Source: Pannonibacter phragmitetus DSM 14782
Lineage (GTDB): Bacteria; Pseudomonadota; Alphaproteobacteria; Rhizobiales; Stappiaceae
Direction of reading: 5' to 3'
DNA: 64,000 bases
Assembly (NCBI RefSeq): GCF_000382365.1
Contig: NZ_KB908228.1
Location: 62,001-126,000, forward strand
Shown here in pieces: positions 26,419 through 36,012 of this stretch. The stretch's first letter is position 1; the number at the start of each line of letters is the position of its first letter. Below the pieces are notes generated by a model. That model was not told where the DNA came from. It did not search any database and saw only the letters and a list, made by a program, of their open reading frames with translations. The translations under genes and the position numbers were made by a program.

Positions 26419-27783
26419 TCAGCGGCCGTCCGGCGTACGCATGCCAAACCACTTGTCGCGCACCTTGCTGTAATGCTCGGTCGGCTCATAGCGTGCCACC
26501 TGCAGGCCGAGATACTCAGCGTCCAGACGGCCAACGGCCGACAGCAGCTGGTAGGCACTGACGATGCGGTTGCGCTGTGCCGTGACGAGATTTGAACGCT
26601 GCGTAATCAGTTCGCGCTGAGCGTTCAGGACGTCAAGCGTCGTACGCTGACCGACACGCTGCTCCTCGATGACACCCTGCAGAGCGAGCTGCTGGGCTTC
26701 CACGGCGGCCTGAGCAGCCGTGATCGAGGCCTCGGCGGCCTGATAGTCACCCCAGGCGGAGATCACATTGGCCCGGATCTGGTTGCGCAGCACATCAAGC
26801 TGGATCTCAGCCTGGCCGAGTTCTTCCTTCGCCTGACGAACGCGGGAGGAAAGTGCCCCGCCCTGATAAAGCGGCACGGAAACGCGCCCCACCACGGAGG
26901 CGGAATTGACGGCGTTGATGGACTGAGACGGCTTCCAGTCACGGCCGACGCTGCCTTCCAGCGTCACGGTCGGAAGCTGCTCGCCCTCAATGGTTTTCAC
27001 ATTGTAGGCGGCCGCATCAACTTGATGCTGGGCCTGACGCAGCAGCGGCTGGTACTCTTCGCCCAGACGGATCGCTTCTTCGACCGAACGCGGGATCAGT
27101 TTGCCGACCGGCGTGGAGGCCGAAAGGTTGCGCGCTTCAATACCAACGATCTGCTCGTAAACGGCGCGGCTGGCATTGAGATTGGCGATGGCCGAGTTGA
27201 GGCTGGCCTGGGCTTCTGCGTAGCGTGCTTCCGCCTGGGACACGTCCGTACGGGTGCCCTCACCCACCTCGAACTGGTCCTTCGATGCCCGTACCTGCTC
27301 ACGCAGGAAGTCAATCGAGCTTCTCTGAAGGGCAACAAGAGCGGTGTCGCGGATCACGTTCACATAAGACTGGGCCGCAGAGAGCAGCACGTCCTGCTCG
27401 GTTGCGCTCAGGCTTTCCCGCTGGGCCCGCACAAGCGCTTCGGCCTGTTTGGTCGAGTTCACCGTCCGGAAACCGCGGAACAGCGCCTGCTGAATGGAGA
27501 GGGACATCGACGCATTGTTGCGGATGTTGTCGGGGCCGACGCTGGCGGAGGTCCGGATAGATCCAGCCGAAGCGTTGGCCGTGATGGTCGGCCGCCAGCC
27601 CGAAAGGGCCTGCGGGACACGCTCGTCGGTGGCGCGCAATGCAGCGCGAGCCGCATTCAGGGTCGGGTTATTGGCATATGCGAGCGCCAGAGCTTCGGAA
27701 ATGCTTTCAGCCTGAGCGGTCGAAGAAAGCGCGAAAGCACTGATGCCAAGCAAAGCAGCAGAAAGGGATACTCTAAAACGCAC
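26419..27783 (-). CDS. tolC: TolC-family outer-membrane efflux/type I secretion protein
   Basis: Outer-membrane channel of tripartite efflux pumps and type I secretion systems, 454 residues. Signal peptide at residues 1-25 (cleavage after STAQA). Two outer membrane efflux protein repeats follow, the first starting ISEALALAYANNPTLNAARAALRATDERVPQALSGWRP, the second near residue 240 with EAIRLGEEYQPLLRQAQHQVDAA. The helical segments QAEARYAEAQASLNSAIANLNASRAVYEQIVG and VGQRTTLDVLNAQRELITQRSNLVTAQRN are typical coiled-coil barrel elements. The gene has hairpins on both sides, so it is probably a single transcription unit, placed between the pcm-like gene and popZ. Confidence 0.95.
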   Translation of the reverse strand: MRFRVSLSAALLGISAFALSSTAQAESISEALALAYANNPTLNAARAALRATDERVPQALSGWRPTITANASAGSIRTSASVGPDNIRNNASMSLSIQQALFRGFRTVNSTKQAEALVRAQRESLSATEQDVLLSAAQSYVNVIRDTALVALQRSSIDFLREQVRASKDQFEVGEGTRTDVSQAEARYAEAQASLNSAIANLNASRAVYEQIVGIEARNLSASTPVGKLIPRSVEEAIRLGEEYQPLLRQAQHQVDAAAYNVKTIEGEQLPTVTLEGSVGRDWKPSQSINAVNSASVVGRVSVPLYQGGALSSRVRQAKEELGQAEIQLDVLRNQIRANVISAWGDYQAAEASITAAQAAVEAQQLALQGVIEEQRVGQRTTLDVLNAQRELITQRSNLVTAQRNRIVSAYQLLSAVGRLDAEYLGLQVARYEPTEHYSKVRDKWFGMRTPDGR

Positions 27784-27936
27784 TGAAAACGCCCCTCGAT
27801 GTACGGGCCCCCACCCGTGCTGTCATTTGGCGGGGAGTATAACCAGCTGCGGCGCCGTGCCTACCCCTCACCGAAAATTAAGAATCCGTTTCTTCCTCCC
27901 TGCGGCAGCGCTGCAACAGGTAACGCCATACGTAAA

Positions 27937-27975
27937 GCGCCCGAAAACTGCAGCTTTTCAGCAGTTTCCGGGCGC
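27937..27975 (-). terminator. Terminator hairpin of the pcm-like gene
   Basis: 15-bp stem with one A-C mismatch (GCGCCCG/CGGGCGC outer, AAACTGC/GCAGTTT inner) and a 9-base loop, 32 bases past the stop. The minus-strand continuation starts TTTACG. It separates this gene from tolC. Confidence 0.75.
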
Positions 27976-28007
27976 GAGACTTGAACGATGTTCAGATATG
28001 TGTGTTT

Positions 28008-28670
28008 TCAGAAGACGAATTCGGCCGCCTTCCCGAAGCCAGGCAGCGTATGCGCGCTGGCGTTGAAGCCAAAGCGGGCGCCAATCGCTGCACCGGAATT
28101 CTGATAGATACGGGCAACACCTGCCCCGCCACGCCCTTCGATGGCCACAAGCCGGCCGCCGTCCTTCAGCTGGCCGGCCAGCTGCTCGGGAATGAAATCA
28201 ACGGCGCCATCCAGAAGGATCACGTCGTAGGGGCCTTCCGAAGCACAGCCTTCGGTGAGCTTGCCCTCGACAACGGCGGCATTCTCGATGCCAAGGCTGA
28301 CAAGTGTCTGGCTGGCGCGGGCTGCAAGCCCGGCATCCTCTTCCACCTGCACAACCGTCCCGGCGATCCCGGCAAGCACGGCAGTGCTGTAGCCGGACGC
28401 TCCGCCAACAACGAGCACGACGTCATCCGCTTTCACTTCGGCAAGCTGGATCAGTTTGCCAAGCACATGCGGCTTGAGGAGATAGCGCGGTGCGCCGGTG
28501 TCGGACACGAGCGTGTCTTCATCGATATAGGCAACCGGCTTCTTCGAACCTGCCACGAACAGCTCGCGCGGGACAGATTCCATCGCGTCGAGTATCCGCA
28601 GATCGGTTACATCATTGGTTCTGAGCTGGTTATCCACCATTCGCGTGCGGGATTGCGCGTAGTCACCCAT
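28008..28670 (-). CDS. pcm: Protein-L-isoaspartate O-methyltransferase family protein
   Basis: SAM-dependent methyltransferase of the Pcm family, 220 residues from the ATG at 28670 with an AGAGG site; the upstream open frame crosses intergenic DNA. N-terminal SRTRMVDNQLRTNDVTDLRIL matches the family start. The SAM motif I is VLVVGGASGYSTAVLAG, slightly divergent from the usual GxGxGY. The motif with YDVILLDGAVDFIPEQL is conserved. Classical role is repair of isoaspartyl residues, but this alphaproteobacterial subgroup beside tolC has not been shown here to do that. It is transcribed with tolC's orientation but ends in a strong hairpin. Confidence 0.88.
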   Translation of the reverse strand: MGDYAQSRTRMVDNQLRTNDVTDLRILDAMESVPRELFVAGSKKPVAYIDEDTLVSDTGAPRYLLKPHVLGKLIQLAEVKADDVVLVVGGASGYSTAVLAGIAGTVVQVEEDAGLAARASQTLVSLGIENAAVVEGKLTEGCASEGPYDVILLDGAVDFIPEQLAGQLKDGGRLVAIEGRGGAGVARIYQNSGAAIGARFGFNASAHTLPGFGKAAEFVF

Positions 28671-28955
28671 CGCGTGCCTCTTTCGATTTCTGGCGAAAGC
28701 CTCTCCAACTTTCTTGCCTGATCCCTTACCGGGCGCAGACAGGCGTGACAAGGGGCAGATCGGCGCAGCCCATGCCTTCTCCAGACTTTCGGAGCCAGTC
28801 CTTCTGAAAGGCTGCGGAACCCTGAAGCGCCTCACCTCGCGTTCTCCGGCGATTGCCGCCTCTGCCAGACACCATCGGCCCCTGCTGATGAAGAAAGGGA
28901 AAACGCAAAGAGGCCGCTTGACAGACAAGGGGCGGTAGTCGAAAAGACGCGCCAA

Positions 28956-29029
28956 GGCCTCGTGGCGGAGTGGTTACGCAGCGGATTGCAAATCCGTCCA
29001 CCCCGGTTCGATTCCGGGCGAGGCCTCCA
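28956..29029 (+). tRNA. tRNA-Cys (anticodon GCA)
   Basis: A 74-base cloverleaf with encoded CCA. Acceptor arms GGCCTCG and CGAGGCC pair fully, the anticodon loop reads TTGCAAA with anticodon GCA, and the T-arm has GGTTCGATTCC. A TTGACA hexamer at 28918-28923 is the likely -35; the -10 region is weak. It converges with the sensor gene at 29070. Confidence 0.97.
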
Positions 29030-29069
29030 TCTCCCATACATTTCATCAAGTACAGTTTGATTGCAGCTC

Positions 29070-31463
29070 TCAGGCTTGCGCTTCGAGCAGAGAAGTCGCG
29101 TCTTCAGCTGTCATGGGCAGGCCCAGAAAATAGCCTTGCGCCTCCGGGCAGCCAATTTCGCGCAGTGCATCCACCTGTTCTGCGCGCTCGACTCCCTCGG
29201 CGATGACCCGAAGCTTCAGCTTCTGCCCGAGTGTCACCACAGCCTCCGCAATCCCTCTGTCGCTCTCGTCCCGGTCAATGTGGCGCACCAGGCCTTCATC
29301 GATCTTCAGCCGGGATACGGGGAACCTCCTGAGCGAGGCAAGGCTTGAATGGCCCTTGCCGAAATCATCGATGGCCAGTCCAACGCCCAGCGCATGCAAC
29401 TCGGCCATGACGGCCACCGCCCGCTCCACATTCTGCATGAGCACGCCTTCGGTGATTTCGAGCTCCAGCAGCCCCGGCCCGAGGCCTGCCCGCCGGAGAG
29501 CATCCATGACTGTCCGGGTCCAGTCCGGATCACTGAACTGTTGCGGCGCGATATTGATGCTGACCTTGAAACCGGAAAACCCTTTCTCCTGCCAGAGACG
29601 CGCCTGCTCCACCGCCTGCCCGAGCACCACGTGACCAAGCTCGCAGATCAGCCCTGTCTCTTCCATCAGCGGCACGAAATAGCGCGGCATGATGAGGCCT
29701 TCGAACGGGTTTTCCCAGCGCACCAGACCTTCAAAGCCCGTGATCCGGTTGTCAGAAAGGTCAATCTGCGGCTGATAATGCAGGATGAATTCCCGGTTCC
29801 GCAGCGCGCGGCGAATCCCTTCCAGCATTTGGAGCTTGCAGGAGGACGTCTGTCCTTCTGCCGGTGAATAGAGATGAAACGTATTGCGGCCAGCGCGTTT
29901 GGCCATATACATCGCCGTATCGGCGCACTGGACCAGTGCAGCTGCATCCGTTGCGTCATCGGGATAGCAGGCGGCGCCCATGCTGCAGGTGACATGAAAG
30001 GATTGCCCTGCCAATTGCACCGGCGACGAGAGCTTTTCCTTCAGCTCGCGCAAGAATGCAGGCATTGCACTGGCGGATGCGGCCGCCCCCTCAAGGATCA
30101 GGACGAATTCGTCGCCCCCCAGCCGCAGAACCTTGCCGCGCCCCCGAACCTCCTCGCTCAGCCTTGAAGCCATGGCGAGCAGAAGCCGGTCACCGGCGGC
30201 ATGCCCGAGGCTGTCGTTGACGGTCTTGAAATTGTCGAGATCAACGAAGACCACGGCCACACGCTCTTCCGGCCCGCGCACTCGTCCCAAGGCCGCGTCA
30301 ATGGAGTTTTCAAGCTGACTGCGGTTCGGCAGGCTGGTGAGCGGATCATGGTGGGCCAGAAAGCGGATCTGCTCTTCGGCGCGCTTGCGCTCAATGGCAA
30401 TGGCCGCGATCCGGGCCGTGTCAGCGATCAGCCTGTCTTCCACCGGCCCGGGCAGCCCTGGCGTTTTCTTGTAGATCGCGAAGGTGCCCAGCACCCGGTC
30501 GTCCAGCGACATGATGGGGGTAGACCAGCAGCAGCGCAGCCCGAATTTCGAGGCGAGCGGATGAAAGTCCGCCCAAAGAGGGTCGGTCTGGATATTGCCA
30601 ACCGTCACGGGTTTCCGCGTGAAGGCTGCTGTGCCGCAGGACCCGACGCTGGGGCCGATCTCAATCCCATCGATTGCATCGCAATAGGCCTTCGGAAGAC
30701 TGGGTGCTGCTCCGTGGCGCAAATTCCGCCCCTCCTCATCCAGAAGCAGAACGGAGCAGACCGCACCATCCAGCTGCCCTTCGATAAGGCGGACCATGCA
30801 TTCCAGCACGTCGGACAGCGGGGCGCTGGAGGCAATCATCTCCAGCACCTGGGCCTGCGCATCACGCAGGCCATCGGCTTTCCGGCGCTCGGTGATATCG
30901 CGGCAGACGCCAAACAGGCCGACGATGTTTCCGTCATCGTCCCGCAGAGGATATTTCGAGGACGCAAACCAGCGGCGGGCACCATTGGGTTGAATGATGC
31001 ATTCCTCTTTGTCGATCAAGGGAATGCCGGTGCGCAGAACCTGCCTTTCATCCCTGAAAAAGCCCATGGCAACAGGAAAGGGATGCAGCTCGAGATCCGT
31101 CTTGCCGGTCAGGCTGTCCGCTGACTCAAGGCCAAGATCGGCAGCAACGGCGCGGTTTGCGAGCACAAACCTGCAGCGGGTATCCTTGATGAAGAGGTAA
31201 TCAGCCACCTGATCAAACATGGTGCGCAACCAGACACGTTCCTGCAGGAACTGCTGCGGCACACACGGCCCGCTTTCGCGCAACACACGCCCGCAGTCCG
31301 GAAGGTCGTCAACCAGCACGCCCATTTTTCTGCCCGGCTCACCCGGAAGATCACTGGCAGGATCGCGGTGCAGTTCGCCAGCTGGTGCACCGTCTGGCTC
31401 GCCAGAGTCCAAACTGTTAATTTCACCATAAGTAGAAATTACAGGCTTCCATTTGGAGTTCAT
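29070..31463 (-). CDS. PAS-GAF-GGDEF-EAL cyclic-di-GMP signalling protein
   Basis: Soluble 797-residue hybrid for cyclic-di-GMP turnover, with no transmembrane segment. Order: PAS at about 75-195, GAF at about 205-355, GGDEF at 368-535, EAL at 545-795. The cyclase motif RLGGDEF is intact at 447-453. The inhibitory I-site is absent: the RxxD position reads R440-G-R-G443. The EAL signature is EGL at 578-580, keeping the catalytic Glu. NIAPQQF, DDFGKGHSSL and AEGVE are retained, so phosphodiesterase activity is plausible; DDFGTG is changed to DDFGKG. The Cys-rich LRCCW in GAF could be redox- or ligand-relevant. Strong GGGGGAG ribosome site. Stand-alone. Confidence 0.93.
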   Translation of the reverse strand: MNSKWKPVISTYGEINSLDSGEPDGAPAGELHRDPASDLPGEPGRKMGVLVDDLPDCGRVLRESGPCVPQQFLQERVWLRTMFDQVADYLFIKDTRCRFVLANRAVAADLGLESADSLTGKTDLELHPFPVAMGFFRDERQVLRTGIPLIDKEECIIQPNGARRWFASSKYPLRDDDGNIVGLFGVCRDITERRKADGLRDAQAQVLEMIASSAPLSDVLECMVRLIEGQLDGAVCSVLLLDEEGRNLRHGAAPSLPKAYCDAIDGIEIGPSVGSCGTAAFTRKPVTVGNIQTDPLWADFHPLASKFGLRCCWSTPIMSLDDRVLGTFAIYKKTPGLPGPVEDRLIADTARIAAIAIERKRAEEQIRFLAHHDPLTSLPNRSQLENSIDAALGRVRGPEERVAVVFVDLDNFKTVNDSLGHAAGDRLLLAMASRLSEEVRGRGKVLRLGGDEFVLILEGAAASASAMPAFLRELKEKLSSPVQLAGQSFHVTCSMGAACYPDDATDAAALVQCADTAMYMAKRAGRNTFHLYSPAEGQTSSCKLQMLEGIRRALRNREFILHYQPQIDLSDNRITGFEGLVRWENPFEGLIMPRYFVPLMEETGLICELGHVVLGQAVEQARLWQEKGFSGFKVSINIAPQQFSDPDWTRTVMDALRRAGLGPGLLELEITEGVLMQNVERAVAVMAELHALGVGLAIDDFGKGHSSLASLRRFPVSRLKIDEGLVRHIDRDESDRGIAEAVVTLGQKLKLRVIAEGVERAEQVDALREIGCPEAQGYFLGLPMTAEDATSLLEAQA

Positions 31464-31733
31464 ATTTCTCCCCCTGAGGCAACCCGCTGCGCATTCCCAA
31501 ACATCTTTTCACTTAGACTCATAAGCTTGAATAAACCGCAAAAGATCAACTTGCCGATATCAACTTTGCTAAAATTGAACTGAAGCCGGGCTGCTGAACT
31601 GGTGCAGCACAACAAGCCCGCAGCATCGCAGCCGGCCGGCGGCAAAAAAACCTTTTGCCCTATGCCCATATCAGGTTACCTCCAGCCTGTGCCGTCCCGG
31701 CTGGCGGCGGCAAGTGCAAGCATAGAGAGTGCG

Positions 31734-32753
31734 ATGAAACACGGCGGCGATCTGTTTCAGGCCACGTCCACTTACGGCGGGGCGGAGGAAGACTGGCTGG
31801 ACCTGTCGACCGGCATCAATCCGCATGCCTATCCGGTACCTGCCAGCCTGCCTGCCTCCGCATGGTCTCGCCTGCCCGCGCATGCCGCGCAGGAAAGCCT
31901 TCTGAAAGCAGCCCGTGCCGCCTATCAGGTGCCCGCGCATCTCGGCCTTGCCGCAGCGCCGGGCACGCAGGTCATCCTGCCGCATCTGCCGGCCCTGCTG
32001 CCGGAAGGCGGCGTCACCATCGCAGGACCCACCTATTCCAGCCACGGCGATGCCTGGCGCGCAGCCGGGCGGCAGGTGAGCGAAACTTCAGACATTTTCC
32101 GTGCGGGGCCGGAAGACCGGATCGCCCTCATCGTCAGCCCCAACAATCCCGATGGCCGCTGGCACGAACCGCAGGCGCTTCTGAAGCTTGCCGGAGACAT
32201 GCAGCAGCGCGGCGGCTTTCTGGTGGTGGACGAGGCCTTTGCCGACGTGGATCCGTCCCGCAGCCTTTTGCCCCATCTCATGGATGAGCCGGTGCTGGTG
32301 CTGCGCTCCTTCGGCAAGTTCTTCGGTCTTGCCGGATTGCGCCTCGGCTTTCTGGCGGGGCCTCGGAACGTGACGGATGCCCTTGCCCGGCGCCTGGAAA
32401 GCTGGTCCGTCAGCGGCCCGGCGCTGAAAGTCGGTACGCAGGCCCTGCGGGATCTGGACTGGCAGGCCGCAATGCGCAAGAAGCTGGCGCAGGAAATGGC
32501 CTCGCTTGAGGACGTGCTGCGTGCCGCAGGCCTTGCGATCCGCGGCGGCACTTCGCTTTACGTACTGGCGGAGCATCCGGGTGCCGCCCGCCTGCATCAG
32601 GCGCTGGCGCAGCGCCGCATCTGGGTGCGTGCCTTCGACTACGCCCCCAGCTGGCTGCGCTTTGGCCTGCCCGGCTCGCCGGAAGGCCTTGCCCGTCTGC
32701 GGCAGGCGCTCACCGAAGCCATGGCATCACACGACGAGGCAACACCGTGCTGA
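31734..32753 (+). CDS. cobC: Threonine-phosphate decarboxylase (cobalamin aminopropanol arm)
   Basis: PLP-dependent decarboxylase making (R)-1-aminopropan-2-ol O-phosphate for the lower-ligand arm; called CobC in the aerobic naming, CobD in Salmonella. It is 339 residues from the ATG at 31734 (AGAGAG upstream), preferred over an earlier frame start because the family N-terminus MKHGGDLFQATSTYGG begins here. Features: DLSTGINPHAYPVP, NNPDGR, VVDEAFADVDPSRSLLP, and the PLP Lys in LRSFGKFFGLAGLRLGF. The stop overlaps the cbiB start by 7 bases. No cobalamin riboswitch is visible in the 270 bases upstream, unlike the cobP operon. Confidence 0.95.
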   Translation: MKHGGDLFQATSTYGGAEEDWLDLSTGINPHAYPVPASLPASAWSRLPAHAAQESLLKAARAAYQVPAHLGLAAAPGTQVILPHLPALLPEGGVTIAGPTYSSHGDAWRAAGRQVSETSDIFRAGPEDRIALIVSPNNPDGRWHEPQALLKLAGDMQQRGGFLVVDEAFADVDPSRSLLPHLMDEPVLVLRSFGKFFGLAGLRLGFLAGPRNVTDALARRLESWSVSGPALKVGTQALRDLDWQAAMRKKLAQEMASLEDVLRAAGLAIRGGTSLYVLAEHPGAARLHQALAQRRIWVRAFDYAPSWLRFGLPGSPEGLARLRQALTEAMASHDEATPC

Positions 32754-33721
32754 GCGACCCGCTGGCGCTCTGGCTGCTGCTGGGGGCCATAGCCCTTGAT
32801 GCTGTCATTGGCGATCCGGACTGGCTGTGGCGGCGCCTGCCGCATCCCGTGGTCTGGATCGGCAAGCTGATCAGCCTGCTGGACCGCAGCCTCAACCGCA
32901 AAAGGTGGTCTGCCGCCTTGCGCCGTATGACAGGCATACTGACGCTTGTCCTGCTGGTGGCAGGGGGGGCGGGCACCGGTTTTCTGCTGCAGGCAGGCCT
33001 TTCCGCCCTGCCCTATGGCGAGGCTGGAATCATTGTCATTGCCGCCGTGTTCCTCGCCCAGAACAGCCTCTATGTGCATGTGAAGGCCGTCGCCGATGGC
33101 CTGCGGGACGGTGGGCTGGCGGGAGGCCGAAGGGCGGTGTCGATGATCGTCGGGCGCGATCCGGAGCAGCTGGATGAGAGCGGCGTCTCCCGTGCCGCCA
33201 TCGAATCCTGTGCCGAGAACTTTTCCGACGGCGTTGTTGCCCCGGTCTTCTGGTTCGCGGTACTCGGGCTGCCGGGGCTCATTGCCTACAAGGCCGTCAA
33301 CACGGCCGATTCCATGATCGGCCACAAGACGGCCCGGCATCAGCACTTCGGCTGGGCTTCGGCCCGCTTTGATGACCTGATCAACCTGCCTGCGTCACGG
33401 CTTTCGGCGCTTTTCATCGCATTGGCCGCCCCTCTGGTCACCGGCTCGCCCTTGCGGTCCCTTGCTACAGTGCGCCGGGATGCCGGGCTGCACCGCTCCC
33501 CCAATGCGGGCTGGCCGGAGGCGGCGATGGCCGGGGCCCTTGGCGTCGCACTGGCGGGCCCGCGCGCCTATGCCACTTACCGGGTGGAAGACCCTTTCAT
33601 GAACCCTGAGGGACGCAAGGATGCAGGCGAAGCCGACATCCGCCGGGCCCTGCATGTGCTTGCAGGGGCTTGCGCAATCGAGGCTTTGCTGCTTCTCATC
33701 ATGGCTCTGGCATTATCCTGA
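32747..33721 (+). CDS. cobD: Adenosylcobinamide-phosphate synthase (CbiB/CobD)
   Basis: Integral membrane enzyme that joins adenosylcobyric acid to the aminopropanol phosphate made by the adjacent CobC. It is 324 residues with a GTG start inside the end of cobC. Family motifs: DAVIGDPDWLWRRLPHPVVWIGKLI at residues 18-42, RRAVSMIVGRD.EQL, ESCAENFSDGVVAPVFWFA, AYKAVNTADSMIGHK and FGWASARFDDLIN. Several membrane helices frame these conserved polar loops. It completes the cobalamin steps lying between cobQ and cobP products, in a transcription unit separate from the main operon. Confidence 0.95.
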   Translation: MLSDPLALWLLLGAIALDAVIGDPDWLWRRLPHPVVWIGKLISLLDRSLNRKRWSAALRRMTGILTLVLLVAGGAGTGFLLQAGLSALPYGEAGIIVIAAVFLAQNSLYVHVKAVADGLRDGGLAGGRRAVSMIVGRDPEQLDESGVSRAAIESCAENFSDGVVAPVFWFAVLGLPGLIAYKAVNTADSMIGHKTARHQHFGWASARFDDLINLPASRLSALFIALAAPLVTGSPLRSLATVRRDAGLHRSPNAGWPEAAMAGALGVALAGPRAYATYRVEDPFMNPEGRKDAGEADIRRALHVLAGACAIEALLLLIMALALS

Positions 33722-33757
33722 TGCCATGATCCATGAAAACACTGGCCGGACCGTGAG

Positions 33758-34366
33758 ATGATCCCGTTTTCCGCAGCTGCCGAGAATAACAAGACCCCCA
33801 TCCTCGAAATCCTGAAAGACGCCTTTGCCGGGTCAAGCCGTGTGCTGGAAATTGCCAGCGGCACGGGCCAGCATGCAGTGCATTTCGCCAAGAATCTGCC
33901 GCATCTCGTCTGGCAGCCCAGCGATCTGCCCGAGCATCTGGCGGGCCTTGAACAGCGGATCGTTGAAACTGACCTCGACAACATCGGGGAACCGCTGGAA
34001 CTCGACGTGCTCGACCTGCCCTGGCCGACGCCGGACCGGGAGGCAGACGATGCCTTCGACGCCATCTACACCTCGAACAGCCTGCACATCGTCAGCTGGG
34101 AGGGCGTCGAAGCGTTCTTTGAAGGGGTCGGCGAAACGCTGGCAGTGGGCGGCACGCTCGCCATCTATGGCGCCTTCAAATATGGTGGTGCCTTCACCAC
34201 GCCCAGCAACGAGGCCTTTGACCAGAGCCTGCGCAAGAAGGACCCGAAGAGCGGGTTGCGTGACTTTGAAAAAGTCGACGCCCTCGCCCGCGCCATCGGC
34301 CTGACGCTCCTCTCCGACCATGCGATGCCGGCCAACAACCAGCTGCTGATCTACCGGCGGGGCTGA
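33758..34366 (+). CDS. DUF938 family SAM-dependent methyltransferase
   Basis: A 202-residue protein of the DUF938 family. It carries a class I methyltransferase fold: motif I VLEIASGTGQHAVHFA near residues 29-44, and post-motif AIYTSNSLHIVSWEGVEAFF. The SAENNKTPILEIL N-terminus and MPANNQLLIYRR C-terminus are those of the family. The substrate is unknown. It follows cbiB by 36 bases on the same strand and may share its transcript, but the link to cobalamin is only positional; SAM methyltransferases of the corrin pathway are a different family. Confidence 0.9.
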   Translation: MIPFSAAAENNKTPILEILKDAFAGSSRVLEIASGTGQHAVHFAKNLPHLVWQPSDLPEHLAGLEQRIVETDLDNIGEPLELDVLDLPWPTPDREADDAFDAIYTSNSLHIVSWEGVEAFFEGVGETLAVGGTLAIYGAFKYGGAFTTPSNEAFDQSLRKKDPKSGLRDFEKVDALARAIGLTLLSDHAMPANNQLLIYRRG

Positions 34367-34380
34367 GCCTTGCTTTCCTG

Positions 34381-34409
34381 ACAGGTCCCGGCACAAGGCC
34401 GGGACGGCG
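34381..34409 (+). repeat. Small hairpin repeat, copy 1
   Basis: Arms GTCCCGGC and GCCGGGAC around ACAAG, flanked by ACAG and GGCG. Same element as at 40271 (inverted) and 40358. Intergenic, 15 bases after the DUF938 stop. Confidence 0.7.
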
Positions 34410-34443
34410 TGGCGACTGGGTCAGCCGCGGGAAGCAGTAAAAA

Positions 34444-34470
34444 GGCGCGAGCCCCATTGAGGCTCGCGCC
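34444..34470 (-). terminator. pccB intrinsic terminator
   Basis: Perfect 10-bp stem (GGCGCGAGCC with GGCTCGCGCC), 7-base loop; on the minus strand it is followed by TTTTT. Located 7 bases past the pccB stop. Confidence 0.85.
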
Positions 34471-34476
34471 TGTCCC

Positions 34477-36012
34477 TCAAAGCGGAATGTTGTCGTGCTT
34501 CTTCCAGGGCAGCTCTTCCTGCTTGGACCGCAGGAGGGCAAGGGCGCGGGAGACACGCTTGCGGGTGGAATGCGGCATGATCACTTCATCGATGTAGCCG
34601 CGCTCGGCCGCGACGAAGGGATTGGCGAAGCGGTCCTCATAGTCCTTGGTGCGCTTGGCGATCTTGTCCTTGTCGGAAAGCTCGGAGCGGTAGAGGATTT
34701 CGACCGCGCCCTTGGCCCCCATCACCGCGATTTCGGCGCTCGGCCAGGCGTAGTTGATGTCGCCGCCAATGTGCTTGGAACTCATCACGTCATAGGCCCC
34801 GCCATAGGCCTTGCGGGTGATGACAGTGATTTTCGGCACCGTCGCTTCCGCATAGGCGAACAGCAGCTTGGCGCCATGCTTGATCAGCCCGCCATATTCC
34901 TGCGCCGTGCCCGGCAGGAAGCCCGGCACATCGACGAAGGTGACGACCGGAATGTTGAAGCAGTCGCAGAAGCGCACGAAACGGGCGGCCTTGCGGCTGG
35001 CGTCGCTGTCCAGCACCCCGGCCAGCACCATCGGCTGGTTGGCAATGATGCCCACGGTGCGCCCTTCGAGGCGGCCGAAGCCGGTGATGATATTCTTGGC
35101 AAAGCCCGCCTGGATCTCGAAGAAATCCCCCTCGTCCAGCGTCTTCATCACAAGCTCCTTCATGTCGTAGGGCTTGTTCGGATTGTCCGGCACCAGCGTG
35201 TCGAGGCTCATGTCGATGCGGGAGGGATCGTCGTGGCAATCCACCTCCGGCACATCGGCCAGATTGTTCATCGGCAGGAAGTCGATGAGGCGGCGCATTT
35301 CCAGAAGCGCCTCCACATCATTCTCGAAGGCGCCATCCGCGATGGAGGACTTGGTGGTGTGGATGCTGGCACCGCCCAGTTCCTCGGAGGTCACCGTCTC
35401 GTTGGTCACGGTCTTCACCACATCCGGGCCGGTGACGAACATGTAGGACGTGTCGCGCACCATGAAGATGAAGTCGGTCATGGCCGGGGAATAGACATCA
35501 CCGCCCGCGCAAGGGCCCATGATCAGCGAGATCTGCGGAATGACGCCGGAGGCGGTGACATTGCGCTGGAACACCTCGCCGTAACCGGCAAGCGCTGCCA
35601 CGCCTTCCTGAATGCGCGCGCCGCCGGCATCGAACAGGCCGATGATGGGCGCGCGGTTCTTCAGGGCCATGTCCTGGATCTTGATGATTTTTTGGGCATG
35701 TGTCTCGGACAGCGAGCCGCCGAAGACCGTGAAGTCCTTGGAAAAAACATAGACGACACGGCCATTTACGGTGCCCCAGCCGGTGACGACGCCATCACCG
35801 GGGATATGCGCCTCGTCCATGCCGAAGTCCGTGCAGCGGTGCTGCTTGAACATGTCGAATTCCTCGAAGGACCCTTCGTCCAGCAGGATGTCGATCCGCT
35901 CGCGCGCCGTCAGCTTGCCGCGCCCGTGCTGGGCGCCGATGCGGCGCTGCCCGCCCCCCAGCCGCGCTGTCTCGCGCCGGTGCTCCAGTTCGGCCAGGAT
36001 ATCCTTCATCAT
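34477..36012 (-). CDS. pccB: Propionyl-CoA carboxylase beta subunit
   Basis: Carboxyltransferase subunit of acyl-CoA carboxylase, 511 residues, closest in features to PccB, which makes methylmalonyl-CoA from propionyl-CoA. Landmarks: [24 protein letters not shown] near the N-terminus, [38 protein letters not shown] (first oxyanion hole), [14 protein letters not shown], then in the C-terminal half [26 protein letters not shown] and [18 protein letters not shown]. The partner alpha subunit is not adjacent. Methylmalonyl-CoA is then isomerised by an adenosylcobalamin enzyme, a functional but not positional link to the cob genes. It is divergent from the ATP-grasp gene across 204 bases. Confidence 0.93.
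   Translation of the reverse strand: MMKDILAELEHRRETARLGGGQRRIGAQHGRGKLTARERIDILLDEGSFEEFDMFKQHRCTDFGMDEAHIPGDGVVTGWGTVNGRVVYVFSKDFTVFGGSLSETHAQKIIKIQDMALKNRAPIIGLFDAGGARIQEGVAALAGYGEVFQRNVTASGVIPQISLIMGPCAGGDVYSPAMTDFIFMVRDTSYMFVTGPDVVKTVTNETVTSEELGGASIHTTKSSIADGAFENDVEALLEMRRLIDFLPMNNLADVPEVDCHDDPSRIDMSLDTLVPDNPNKPYDMKELVMKTLDEGDFFEIQAGFAKNIITGFGRLEGRTVGIIANQPMVLAGVLDSDASRKAARFVRFCDCFNIPVVTFVDVPGFLPGTAQEYGGLIKHGAKLLFAYAEATVPKITVITRKAYGGAYDVMSSKHIGGDINYAWPSAEIAVMGAKGAVEILYRSELSDKDKIAKRTKDYEDRFANPFVAAERGYIDEVIMPHSTRKRVSRALALLRSKQEELPWKKHDNIPL

Noticed and set aside
31464-31733. Cobalamin riboswitch upstream of cobC
   Set aside because: No B12 box or CTGCCCCCGCAACTGT-like element is present; only a nested hairpin.
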